From: J013 sp038521775
GTDB lineage: Bacteria > Pseudomonadota > Alphaproteobacteria > Rhodobacterales > Rhodobacteraceae
Length of the DNA stretch: 13,192 bases
NCBI GenBank assembly: GCA_038521775.1
Contig: JBCBKN010000089.1
Span: 1-13,192, forward strand
Direction of reading: 5' to 3'
In this document: positions 1 to 6,905 of the stretch, piece by piece
Layout: every line of letters starts with the position of its first letter
Numbering within the stretch: the stretch's first letter is position 1
The notes under the pieces: generated by a model
The model's input: only the letters and a program-made list of their open reading frames with translations
Told to the model about the DNA's origin: nothing
The model's database searches: none
Translations under genes and position numbers: made by a program

Positions 1-833
1 GAGAACGGGTTCAGCCGCGTGCCCAGCGCCAGGATGACATCGGCCTTCGCGATCATCTCCATGCCCGCCTTCGAGCCGTTATAGCCCAAGGGTCCGCAAT
101 AGAGCGGATGGGTGCCGGGGAAGGCATCATTATGCTGGTAGTTGCAGCAGACCGGGGCGGACAACCGTTCGGCCAGCTCGGCCGATGCGTCGATCGCGCC
201 TGACAGGATCACGCCGGCGCCGTTGAGCAGCACGGGAAACGCCGCGCCCGACAAGAGGGCGGCCGCCTCGTCAATGGCATCCGCAGCACCCGGCGGATGA
301 CCGATCTTGACCATCTGCGGCAGGTCGATATCGATCACCTGGGTCCACATATCGCGCGGCACATTGATCTGGGCCGGGGCCGAGCCGCGATGCGCCTTCA
401 GGATCACCCGGTTCAGCACCTCGGCAATGCGGCTGGGGTCGCGCACCTCCTCCTGATAGCACACGCAATCCTCAAACATCGCCATCTGCTGCACTTCCTG
501 AAACCCGCCCTGGCCGATGGTCTTGTTGGCCGCCTGGGGCGTGACCAGCAGCAGGGGCGTGTGGTTCCAATAGGCGGTGATGATCGGCGTGACGATATTG
601 GTGATGCCCGGCCCGTTCTGGGCGATGGCCATCGACATCTTGCCGGTCGCCCGCGTGTAGCCATCGGCCGACATGCCGGCATTCACCTCATGCGCACAAT
701 CCCAGAAGGTGATGCCCGCCTTCGGGAACAGATCGGAGATCGGCATCATCGCAGAGCCGATAATGCCGAACGCATGCTCGATGCCATGCATCTGCAGGGT
801 TTTGACGAAGGCCTCTTCGGTGGTCATTCTCAT
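1..833 (-). CDS. xsc: Sulfoacetaldehyde acetyltransferase Xsc, N-terminal 277 residues (cut by left window edge)
   Basis: Thiamine-diphosphate enzyme that converts sulfoacetaldehyde plus phosphate to acetyl phosphate and sulfite, the desulfonation step in taurine and isethionate breakdown; cytoplasmic. The visible part holds the TPP-enzyme pyrimidine-binding domain (about residues 1-165) and the start of the central domain. Stretches I recognise as Xsc-specific rather than acetolactate synthase are the N-terminus MRMTTEEAFV, HGIEHAFGIIGS (16-27), NKTIGQGGFQEV (103-114) and NYQHNDAFPG (231-240). Glu49 in CAHEVNAG is the expected cofactor-activating glutamate. The ATG at 833 is chosen because it matches the family N-terminus and has AAGGGA about 7 nt upstream; an ATG two codons later is the alternative. 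The full protein should be close to 600 residues, so roughly half lies outside. It follows the GMC dehydrogenase gene after 39 bp on the same strand, so they are probably co-transcribed. Confidence 0.95.
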   Translation of the reverse strand, partial: MRMTTEEAFVKTLQMHGIEHAFGIIGSAMMPISDLFPKAGITFWDCAHEVNAGMSADGYTRATGKMSMAIAQNGPGITNIVTPIITAYWNHTPLLLVTPQAANKTIGQGGFQEVQQMAMFEDCVCYQEEVRDPSRIAEVLNRVILKAHRGSAPAQINVPRDMWTQVIDIDLPQMVKIGHPPGAADAIDEAAALLSGAAFPVLLNGAGVILSGAIDASAELAERLSAPVCCNYQHNDAFPGTHPLYCGPLGYNGSKAGMEMIAKADVILALGTRLNPF

Positions 834-872
834 GGCATTTCCCTTTGCGTCGAACTCGTTTTGCGCCAGCCG

Positions 873-2492
873 TCACCGGGCGCGGCGGTCCTTCAGGATC
901 AGGTCGCTGGCTTTCTCGCCGATCATGATCGTCGGCGCATTTGTATTGCCGCTGACAATCGAGGGCATCACCGACGCATCGGCAATGCGCAAGGCGTCGA
1001 CACCGCGCACCCGCAAGCAATCGTCGACCACAGCGTCGGGATCCTGGCCCATCCGGCAGGTGCTTGTGGGATGATAGATCGTCTGGCTGATCCGGCGCGC
1101 CACATCAAGGATCTCCTCATCGGTTTGCGGATCGTCGCGCGGCACATGCTCGCGCAGGATAAAGGGTGCCAGCGCCCTGGTCTTGGTCATCGCGCGGGCA
1201 AACTTCACCGCCCGCACGGCGCAAAGCTGATCGGCCGTTGCCGACAGATAGTTCGGCGTGATCTTGGGGTGATCATCGGCGCGCGGCGTTCGGATGTGAA
1301 TATGCCCGCGGCTTTCCGGGCGGAGCTGGCAGACCGAGGAGGTGATGCCCGAAAAGGGGTGCATGACGATGCCCGGCTTCTCGGCGCTCAGCGGTTGGAA
1401 GTGAAACTGGATGTCCGGGGTCTCAAGCCCCTGCATCGATTTTGCAAAAACCGCGACCTGGCTGGCGCCAAGGCTCATCGGCCCGGTGCGAAACAGCGCA
1501 TATTCAAGGCCGATGCCCATGCGCCGGGCAAAGCCATTGATCGCGTCGTTCAGGGTGGGCACGTTGACCTCGTAGACAAGGCGGATCTGCAGGTGATCCT
1601 GCAGGCTTTCGCCCACGCCGGATGCCGCGTGGCGCACCGGCACGCCGGCCGCATTCAGGATATCTGGGCGACCGATCCCGGACAGCTCCAGAATCTGCGG
1701 CGAGCCGATCGCGCCGGCGGAAAGCACCACCTCGCCGCCCGGGCGCAGGCGAACCTCGCGCTCGACCCCTTTTTGGCGAAACACCACGCCGGTGACGCGG
1801 GTCGGGTCGACTTCGTCGAAGGCAAGGCGCTGGACATGCGCCTGCGTGGCGATCTCAAGGTTGGGCCGTCGCTTTGCGGGGTTGAGAAAGGCCCGTGCGC
1901 TTGAGCAGCGCAGGCCGCCCTTCGCCGTTTGCTGAAAATAGCCCGCCCCCTCCTGATCGACCCCGTTGTAATCGTCGGTTTTGGGCACGCCCATCTCCAC
2001 GGCCGCGTCGATAAAGGCCTCGGCAACCTTGCTTTTGAACCGAGTGCGCGACACCGCCAACCCGCCATCGCCGCCATGATAGGCGCTTTCGCCATCCTCA
2101 TGGCTTTCGGAGCGCTTGAAATAGGGCAGCACATCCTCATAGGACCAGCCACGATTGCCAAGCTGGGCCCAATGGTCGAAATCCTGGCGCTGGCCGCGGA
2201 CATAGAGCAACCCGTTGATCGAGCTTGATCCGCCCAGGGTCTTGCCCCTTGGCCAGTTGATCGAGCGGCCGCTCAGGCCCGGATCCGGCTCGGTCTTGTA
2301 GCACCAATCGGTCTTGGGATTGTGGAGGGTCTTGAAGTACCCTACCGGCACATGAATCCACGGATTGCTGTCACGGCCGCCGGCTTCAAGCAGGACCACG
2401 CGGATGTTCGGATCGACGCTCAACCGGTTTGCCAGGACGCAGCCCGCAGAGCCCGCGCCGACGACCACATAATCCGCTGTGAGCTGATCCAT
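873..2492 (-). CDS. iseJ: GMC-family FAD-dependent dehydrogenase, probable isethionate dehydrogenase IseJ
   Basis: A 539-residue glucose-methanol-choline oxidoreductase. The FAD-binding Rossmann motif GAGSAG is at 12-17, GMC signature 1 (RGKTLGGSSSINGLLYVRG) at 82-100 and signature 2 (AGAIGSPQILELSGIG) at 259-274. His474 (IYHPTSTCRMG) and Asn518 (SGNTNAP) are the expected catalytic pair. There is no signal peptide. By sequence alone it would be called choline-dehydrogenase-like. The specific call rests on context: it sits directly upstream of xsc, and known isethionate degraders use a GMC dehydrogenase (IseJ) to oxidise isethionate to sulfoacetaldehyde, the Xsc substrate. The start at 2492 has GGGAGG 5 nt upstream. 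The family is confident, the substrate an inference; choline or another alcohol is the alternative. Confidence 0.88.
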   Translation of the reverse strand: MDQLTADYVVVGAGSAGCVLANRLSVDPNIRVVLLEAGGRDSNPWIHVPVGYFKTLHNPKTDWCYKTEPDPGLSGRSINWPRGKTLGGSSSINGLLYVRGQRQDFDHWAQLGNRGWSYEDVLPYFKRSESHEDGESAYHGGDGGLAVSRTRFKSKVAEAFIDAAVEMGVPKTDDYNGVDQEGAGYFQQTAKGGLRCSSARAFLNPAKRRPNLEIATQAHVQRLAFDEVDPTRVTGVVFRQKGVEREVRLRPGGEVVLSAGAIGSPQILELSGIGRPDILNAAGVPVRHAASGVGESLQDHLQIRLVYEVNVPTLNDAINGFARRMGIGLEYALFRTGPMSLGASQVAVFAKSMQGLETPDIQFHFQPLSAEKPGIVMHPFSGITSSVCQLRPESRGHIHIRTPRADDHPKITPNYLSATADQLCAVRAVKFARAMTKTRALAPFILREHVPRDDPQTDEEILDVARRISQTIYHPTSTCRMGQDPDAVVDDCLRVRGVDALRIADASVMPSIVSGNTNAPTIMIGEKASDLILKDRRAR

Positions 2493-2589
2493 GTCGTCCT
2501 CCCAGGCGTTTTTGTATCTTGCCCAAATTCATGGCATATGCATTATCGGGACTGCAAGTCTCAAAAATTAAAAACCCTGGGAGGTCACC
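2493..2589. promoter_or_regulatory. Divergent control region between iseJ-xsc and the TRAP/regulator operon
   Basis: This 97-bp AT-richer spacer must hold the promoters of both operons. Its ends are near mirror images: CCTCCCAGGCGTTTTT (2498-2513) and AAAAACCCTGGGAGG (2570-2584) are inverted copies differing by one extra base. Each contains the Shine-Dalgarno GGGAGG of the gene it faces. In the middle is a perfect 8-bp palindrome GCATATGC (2534-2541), a possible operator for the IclR regulator encoded downstream. A weak rightward promoter match is TTGCCC (2519-2524), 17 bp, ATTATC (2542-2547). I could not settle a leftward promoter. That this is the control region is clear from layout; the exact boxes are tentative. 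Confidence 0.6.
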
Positions 2590-3822
2590 ATGAAAGTCTC
2601 AGACAAGCTGAGCGGCATTTCCCGTCGCGATATGCTCAAGCTCTCCGGCCAGTACGGGATCAGCTCGACCTTGCTGGCGGCCGGCGCGGCCACCGGCGTG
2701 ATCAGCGCCGGCTCGCTCGCCAAGGCGGCGGAATCGACCTACGACAAGCGCTTTGGCAAGGAGGCGCGGCACACCTTCAAATTCGGCGCCGCCGGCTTCA
2801 ACCAGCGCAACCTTCTGATCGAACGGGCCGGTGCGCTGGAATTCGCGCGCGATCTAGAAGAGCGCACCGATGGCGAGATCCGCATCGAATTCATCGGCGA
2901 CAATCAGATCTGCGGCCAGCTCTCCTGCGTGGAAAAAACCCAAAACGACATCGTGCAGATCTACTCGGCCTCGACCCAGAACTCGGCCGGTGGCGCGCCC
3001 TATCTGAACGTGCTCGACTATGCCTACATGTTCCCCAGCCGGGCGGCGCAGTATTACTTCCTCTACCATCCCGACAGCCAGAAGGTGCTGCGCGATCCGT
3101 TGGAAAAGCGGCACGGGCTGAAATTCCTCTTCTCGCATTGCGAGCTGCGCGGCATTCAGCTGGGCCTTTCCTGGCAGGACAAGCCCACGGTGACCAAGAT
3201 CGAGGAGCTTTTCGGCACCAAGAACCGCGTGACCGGAACCCAGCTTGGCCGCATTGCGATGCAGCTTTTGAACCTCAACCCGGTCCCCGTGGCCTGGGAA
3301 GAAACGCTTGACGGGCTGAAGCAGGGTCTGATCGACGGGGCTGAGACCTGGGCCTCGGCGGTGGCCTATGCGAACATGTCGCCGGTGGTCTCGCAATCGG
3401 TCGATCTGAAGTTCTTCTGCGGCACCGAGCACACCTCGATGTCGACCTCGGCCTTCGATTCGCTCAGCGGCGAGCTGCAGGATGCGGTGATGGAATCGGC
3501 CTATTGGGCGCAGGTGCATGTCCAGGCGGCCAATGAGGCCGCCCTGGTCAAGACGGTGGGCTTTTCCGAGCCGCAGCTTCCCAACACGATCTTTGTTGAG
3601 AACGATGTGCGCTGTGCGTTCCTGGCCGACGATCAGATCAAGATGGCCGAGGAAATGTGCTCGCCCGAGTTCAACCCCGAGCCCTGGGCAAAATGGCGCG
3701 AGCGGCTCAACAATTGGGCCGGCGGCCTCGACACCTATGACATGATCCACAAGATCGCCCGCGAGATCCCCGCCGATATGCTGCCGGAGAATGTCGAGCC
3801 CCGCCGGTGGTGGCGCGGCTGA
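2590..3822 (+). CDS. iseK: TRAP transporter substrate-binding protein (DctP family), probable isethionate-binding
   Basis: Periplasmic solute receptor of a TRAP transporter, 410 residues, somewhat longer than usual. The N-terminus carries a twin-arginine signal: SRRDMLK at 11-17 (Met where Phe is commonest), a hydrophobic stretch to about 40, and a likely cleavage after AKA (44-46). The mature part has the DctP fold signature, with Arg213 in TKNRVTGTQ at the place of the conserved carboxylate-binding arginine and GLKQGLIDGAE at 242-252. ATG 2590 is preceded by GGGAGG. It is first in an operon with the two permease genes, divergent from iseJ-xsc, which implies a C2 sulfonate ligand. Isethionate is favoured because a GMC dehydrogenase, not taurine dehydrogenase or taurine aminotransferase, accompanies xsc; a taurine receptor (TauK type) is the main alternative. 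The symbol follows my recollection of the iseKLM naming for marine isethionate TRAP systems. Confidence 0.88.
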   Translation: MKVSDKLSGISRRDMLKLSGQYGISSTLLAAGAATGVISAGSLAKAAESTYDKRFGKEARHTFKFGAAGFNQRNLLIERAGALEFARDLEERTDGEIRIEFIGDNQICGQLSCVEKTQNDIVQIYSASTQNSAGGAPYLNVLDYAYMFPSRAAQYYFLYHPDSQKVLRDPLEKRHGLKFLFSHCELRGIQLGLSWQDKPTVTKIEELFGTKNRVTGTQLGRIAMQLLNLNPVPVAWEETLDGLKQGLIDGAETWASAVAYANMSPVVSQSVDLKFFCGTEHTSMSTSAFDSLSGELQDAVMESAYWAQVHVQAANEAALVKTVGFSEPQLPNTIFVENDVRCAFLADDQIKMAEEMCSPEFNPEPWAKWRERLNNWAGGLDTYDMIHKIAREIPADMLPENVEPRRWWRG

Positions 3823-3860
3823 GGCAGGCCTGCGCGCCGCAACATTTGCGCGCTGAAACA

Positions 3861-3887
3861 CTGTCCGGTGCGGCCCGCGCCGGACAG
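3861..3887 (+). terminator. Strong hairpin between TRAP receptor and permease genes (attenuator or mRNA 3' stabiliser)
   Basis: CTGTCCGGTGCG and CGCGCCGGACAG form a 12-bp stem around a 3-nt GCC loop, with a single T-G wobble in the RNA. It lies 38 nt after the receptor stop codon, inside the 134-bp gap before the small permease gene. No T-run follows, so it is not a classical intrinsic terminator. A hairpin here would fit partial termination or protection of the upstream mRNA, giving more receptor than permease. The stem is seen directly; its function is inferred. Confidence 0.55.
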
Positions 3888-3956
3888 ACAACGCCGCAGC
3901 GGTGAACCGTTGCGACCCAAAATCGGCCGCCAGATGCCGGGAACGGGGAGGATCCG

Positions 3957-4625
3957 ATGCTGTCTTTACTCGCCGAGGCGGGAGACGTCTTTACGTCATT
4001 CCTGTCGGACGATGCCTGGACCATGCGCGAGGCGATGCGCACGCAAGGCGCCTGGATTGCCGGTTTGATCATCACGATCGGCGGCGCGCTGGCCCTTTTG
4101 GGCGTCTACCGGCTGCTCCCCGTGCTCGACCGCAATCTCGATCGCACGATCATGGTGGTCAGCTATCTGGCCATTGCCGGCATCATTTCGGTCGAAGTCT
4201 TCCGGCGTTTCGTTCTGAACGAGCAGGCGCCCTGGTCGACGACGCTGCCGCCATTCCTGTTCCTGATCATGACCTGGTTCGGCTGTGCCTATAATGTGCG
4301 GCTGCGGACCCATCTGGCCTTCTCGGAGTTTCGAACCAACATGCCGCGCAAGGGGCAGATCGCATGCCTCTGTCTCGATGCGGTGCTGTGGCTGGGGTTT
4401 TGCTGGATCGTCATCGTCACGAGCGCGCGGCTGACCGCAAACTCCGCTGCCAATTTCCAGATCCTGCTGGGAACCGACGATGTGCTGCAATGGTGGTTTC
4501 TGGTCTCGGTCCCGATTGCCTTCATCCTGATGGCCGCACGGGTCATCGAGAACCTTTTTGAGGATATCGGCAACTACCGCTCGGGCAAGACGCTGATCAA
4601 ACAAGCCGTCATCGGCGGGGAATGA
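3957..4625 (+). CDS. iseL: TRAP transporter small permease subunit (DctQ family)
   Basis: A 222-residue inner-membrane protein, the small four-helix subunit that supports the large TRAP permease. Hydrophobic segments are visible at about 32-54, 64-82, 96-113, 134-156 and 177-197. The NVRLRTHLAFSEF stretch (113-125) between segments matches the arginine/histidine-containing loop typical of DctQ proteins. One segment more than the usual four is present because of the N-terminal extension (residues 1-60). The start at 3957 has GGGGAGG 6 nt upstream, which supports the long form. It ends 9 bp before the large permease gene. Substrate follows from the operon (probably isethionate); the family assignment is firm and the symbol is by context. 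Confidence 0.85.
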   Translation: MLSLLAEAGDVFTSFLSDDAWTMREAMRTQGAWIAGLIITIGGALALLGVYRLLPVLDRNLDRTIMVVSYLAIAGIISVEVFRRFVLNEQAPWSTTLPPFLFLIMTWFGCAYNVRLRTHLAFSEFRTNMPRKGQIACLCLDAVLWLGFCWIVIVTSARLTANSAANFQILLGTDDVLQWWFLVSVPIAFILMAARVIENLFEDIGNYRSGKTLIKQAVIGGE

Positions 4626-4634
4626 GGGGCGGGA

Positions 4635-5996
4635 ATGTCGGACTCTGAATGGATCACCCTCATCTCCATCGCCGTCACGGTCCTGTTCATGATGGGCGTG
4701 CCGGTGCTGCTCGTCATCGCCTATTGGGTGATCGGCTGCAGCTTTGTCATCGGGCTGACGCTCGACAATATGGGCGCGGCCCTGTCGGATGTGTTCACCG
4801 ACGGCTTTGCGCTGCTGGCCATGCCGCTCTTCATCCTGACCGGCGATCTGATCAACAAGTCGGGCATTGCGCGACGATTGTCGGATTTTGCCTATTCCTG
4901 TCTGGGCTGGGTGCGCGGCGGGCTGGCAATGGCCAGCCTGGGGGCCTGCGGTCTTTTCGCCGCGATCTCGGGCTCAAACTCCGCCACCACGGCGACCATC
5001 GGCTCCATGCTGCATCCCGAGATGGTCAAGGGCGGCTATGACGAGCGCTTTTCGGCGGCCACCGCCGCGGCGGGCGGCACGGTCGGCATCATCATCCCGC
5101 CCTCGATCATCTTCATCGTATACGGGTTTCTGATGAACCTGCCGATTTCGGATCTGTTCGTGGCCGGCATTCTGCCCGGCGCGATGATGGTCGTGGCCAT
5201 GCAGATCGCCTGCTGGATCATCTGCCGAGCCAATGGCTGGGGCTATCTGATCGCGCTGCGCCTGGCGCGCGTGCTGAAAACCGGGATCGGCGCCTGGCTG
5301 GGGTTTTTCGCCATCGGGCTGGTGCTGTGGGGGATCTATACGGGCAAGTTCTCGCCCACCGAAGCGGCCGGGGTCACGGTGGCGTTTTGCTTGATCGTCG
5401 GTCTACTGTCGCTGCCCTTGTACCGGCTGATGGGTGCGCCCGATCCGATGCGGCCAACCGATGAAAAGACCTTTCAGGAGATGCTGGTCGTCGAGGGGTT
5501 TCGGCTGATCGACATCCCCTCGGTCACCATGCGCTCGGCCCAGATCACCGGCATTCTGGCGCCGCTGATCGCGATCTCGGTCGTCATGCAGCAGATCCTG
5601 TCGCTGCTTGGGGCGCAGGAGGTGATCGGCGGCTTTGTGATCAGCATGGGCAGCTACACCGCGGTGCTGCTGACCGCCATGGCGATCGTCTTTGTCTTTG
5701 GGATGGTTCTGGAAAGCCTGCCCGTGACGATCATCCTGGCGCCCATCCTGGCCCCGATCGCGCATTCGGTCGGTGTCGATCCGGTGCATTTCGCGGTGAT
5801 CTTCCTGGTCGGCGCGTCCATCGGCTTTATCACCCCGCCCTATGGTCTGAACCTCTATGTGGCCAGCGGCGTCACTGGCGTGCCCTATTTCCGGTTGCTG
5901 AAATTCTCAACGGCCTATCTTGCGGCGCTGCTTGCAGTTTGGTTCATCGTGGCCTTTACACCGGAGCTCGCGACGATGCTGCTGCCGGAGCGTTGA
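4635..5996 (+). CDS. iseM: TRAP transporter large permease subunit (DctM family)
   Basis: A 453-residue polytopic inner-membrane protein, the transporting subunit that couples Na+ entry to uptake of ligand delivered by the receptor. Family hallmarks are AISGSNSATTATIGSMLHPEM (110-130), where the first inward hairpin begins, GGTVGIIIPPSIIFIVYG (147-164) and the second half-repeat GASIGFITPPYGLNLYVASG (393-412). About a dozen hydrophobic segments alternate with short loops. A longer hydrophilic loop (about 263-303, rich in Asp, Glu and Arg) precedes the second half. The start at 4635 follows GGGCGGGA, 9 bp after the small permease gene. The stop is 15 bp from the regulator start, so transporter and regulator are probably one transcript. 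Confidence 0.92.
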   Translation: MSDSEWITLISIAVTVLFMMGVPVLLVIAYWVIGCSFVIGLTLDNMGAALSDVFTDGFALLAMPLFILTGDLINKSGIARRLSDFAYSCLGWVRGGLAMASLGACGLFAAISGSNSATTATIGSMLHPEMVKGGYDERFSAATAAAGGTVGIIIPPSIIFIVYGFLMNLPISDLFVAGILPGAMMVVAMQIACWIICRANGWGYLIALRLARVLKTGIGAWLGFFAIGLVLWGIYTGKFSPTEAAGVTVAFCLIVGLLSLPLYRLMGAPDPMRPTDEKTFQEMLVVEGFRLIDIPSVTMRSAQITGILAPLIAISVVMQQILSLLGAQEVIGGFVISMGSYTAVLLTAMAIVFVFGMVLESLPVTIILAPILAPIAHSVGVDPVHFAVIFLVGASIGFITPPYGLNLYVASGVTGVPYFRLLKFSTAYLAALLAVWFIVAFTPELATMLLPER

Positions 5997-6011
5997 TGAA
6001 GGACGGGCCGA

Positions 6012-6791
6012 TTGATCGAGGCGAGCGAAGCGAAGACCACTGACACCGTCCCAACGACGCTGCGCCTGCTCACGATCCTCGAAGAGATAGCGAAGGTCGG
6101 CGTGCCCGTGACACCGACCGACATGATGACGGTCATCGATCTGCCGAAATCGACCATGCATCGGCTGTTTGCCACGCTGGAGGCCGAGGGGTTCCTGATC
6201 CGCGAGATCGACGGCCGTTCCTACACGCCCGGGCGCCGGTTGCGGACCCTCTCGATCAATGTGCTGTCCTCGCTGCGGGTGCGCACGGCCCGCCTGGCGG
6301 TTTTGCGCGCGCTTGCCGATGATATCGGCGAGACCTGCAACATCGCGCTGCCCGATCGCGATGCGATGATCTATCTCGACCGCGTCGAAACCGAATGGCC
6401 GCTGCGCATTCAGCTGCCCATCGGAACGCATGTGCCGTTCTACTGCACGGCCAGCGGCAAGATGTATCTCTCCACGCTGCATGAGGCGCATCTCGACCGC
6501 TATCTGGGGGCCGCACCCCTGGTGCCCCGCACGCGCAAGACGATTGTGGATCGGGCCACGTTGCGCGATGAGATCGAGGCGACGCGCGAACGCGGCTATG
6601 CCGAGGATGCCGAAGAGTTCATGGACGGCATGGTCGCGATTGCGATGCCCATTTTCGACGATTGCGGCCGCCTGGTCTCGACCGTCTCGTTCCATGCCCC
6701 GACGATCCGAATGACGCTTGCGAGGGCGCGCTCCTTTATCCCCCGGCTGCGCGATGCGGCCCATGAGCTGACCAAGCTCGTCAATTCCTAA
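6012..6791 (+). CDS. IclR-family transcriptional regulator, TTG start
   Basis: A 259-residue regulator with the family's two domains: a winged helix-turn-helix at about 14-75 (recognition helix near LPKSTMHRLFATLEAEGF, 44-61) and an IclR effector-binding domain at about 90-259 (FYCTASGKMYLS 143-154; REIDGRSYTPG in the wing, 64-74). The start is TTG at 6012, with AAGGACG 6 nt upstream. No in-frame ATG or GTG lies between it and the upstream in-frame stop at 5997-5999. An ATG overlapping the permease stop (5996) is in another frame and stops early. As the last gene of the transporter operon it most likely controls both divergent operons in response to the sulfonate or its aldehyde. I recall IclR-type regulators beside isethionate clusters (IseR), but ligand and target are inferred. 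Confidence 0.9.
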   Translation: MIEASEAKTTDTVPTTLRLLTILEEIAKVGVPVTPTDMMTVIDLPKSTMHRLFATLEAEGFLIREIDGRSYTPGRRLRTLSINVLSSLRVRTARLAVLRALADDIGETCNIALPDRDAMIYLDRVETEWPLRIQLPIGTHVPFYCTASGKMYLSTLHEAHLDRYLGAAPLVPRTRKTIVDRATLRDEIEATRERGYAEDAEEFMDGMVAIAMPIFDDCGRLVSTVSFHAPTIRMTLARARSFIPRLRDAAHELTKLVNS

Positions 6792-6807
6792 GCGCGCTCG
6801 TTGCACG

Positions 6808-6822
6808 TGCGCCGCTGGCGCA
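6808..6822. other. Short hairpin between convergent genes, possible weak terminator
   Basis: TGCGCC and GGCGCA form a 6-bp stem around GCT, starting 17 nt after the regulator stop, in the 114-bp spacer between two converging genes. There is no T-run, so termination is uncertain. The rest of this spacer holds only the short tandem repeat listed next. Confidence 0.25.
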
Positions 6823-6844
6823 TTGGCGGGGGCGCATTGGCGTT
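6817..6844. repeat. Two-copy 14-bp tandem repeat
   Basis: GGCGCATTGGCGGG (6817-6830) is followed directly by GGCGCATTGGCGTT (6831-6844), identical over 12 of 14 bases. A partial third copy (TTTGGCGGGGG) trails it. It is non-coding and lies between converging genes. It looks like a local duplication with no evident function. Confidence 0.6.
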
Positions 6845-6905
6845 TGGCGGGGGACCTCAGAGCATCAGAGCCACCGCGCGACCCGCATCGGCACTGCCCC
6901 CAGGG

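Noticed and set aside
1..833. Acetolactate synthase or generic TPP decarboxylase
   Set aside because: The N-terminal half carries Xsc-type stretches (HGIEHAFGIIGS, NKTIGQGGFQEV, NYQHNDAFPG) throughout.
297..1904. 535-codon open frame on the plus strand
   Set aside because: Lies antisense to xsc and iseJ; the product is Arg/His/Gly-rich with no family resemblance, typical of GC-rich antisense frames.
2322..3311. 329-codon plus-strand frame spanning the divergent spacer
   Set aside because: Overlaps the iseJ 5' end, the control region and the TRAP receptor in another frame; composition is Arg/Gln-rich and unlike any family.
2854..3891. 345-codon minus-strand frame
   Set aside because: Antisense to the receptor gene, which has clear family motifs, a signal peptide and a ribosome binding site.
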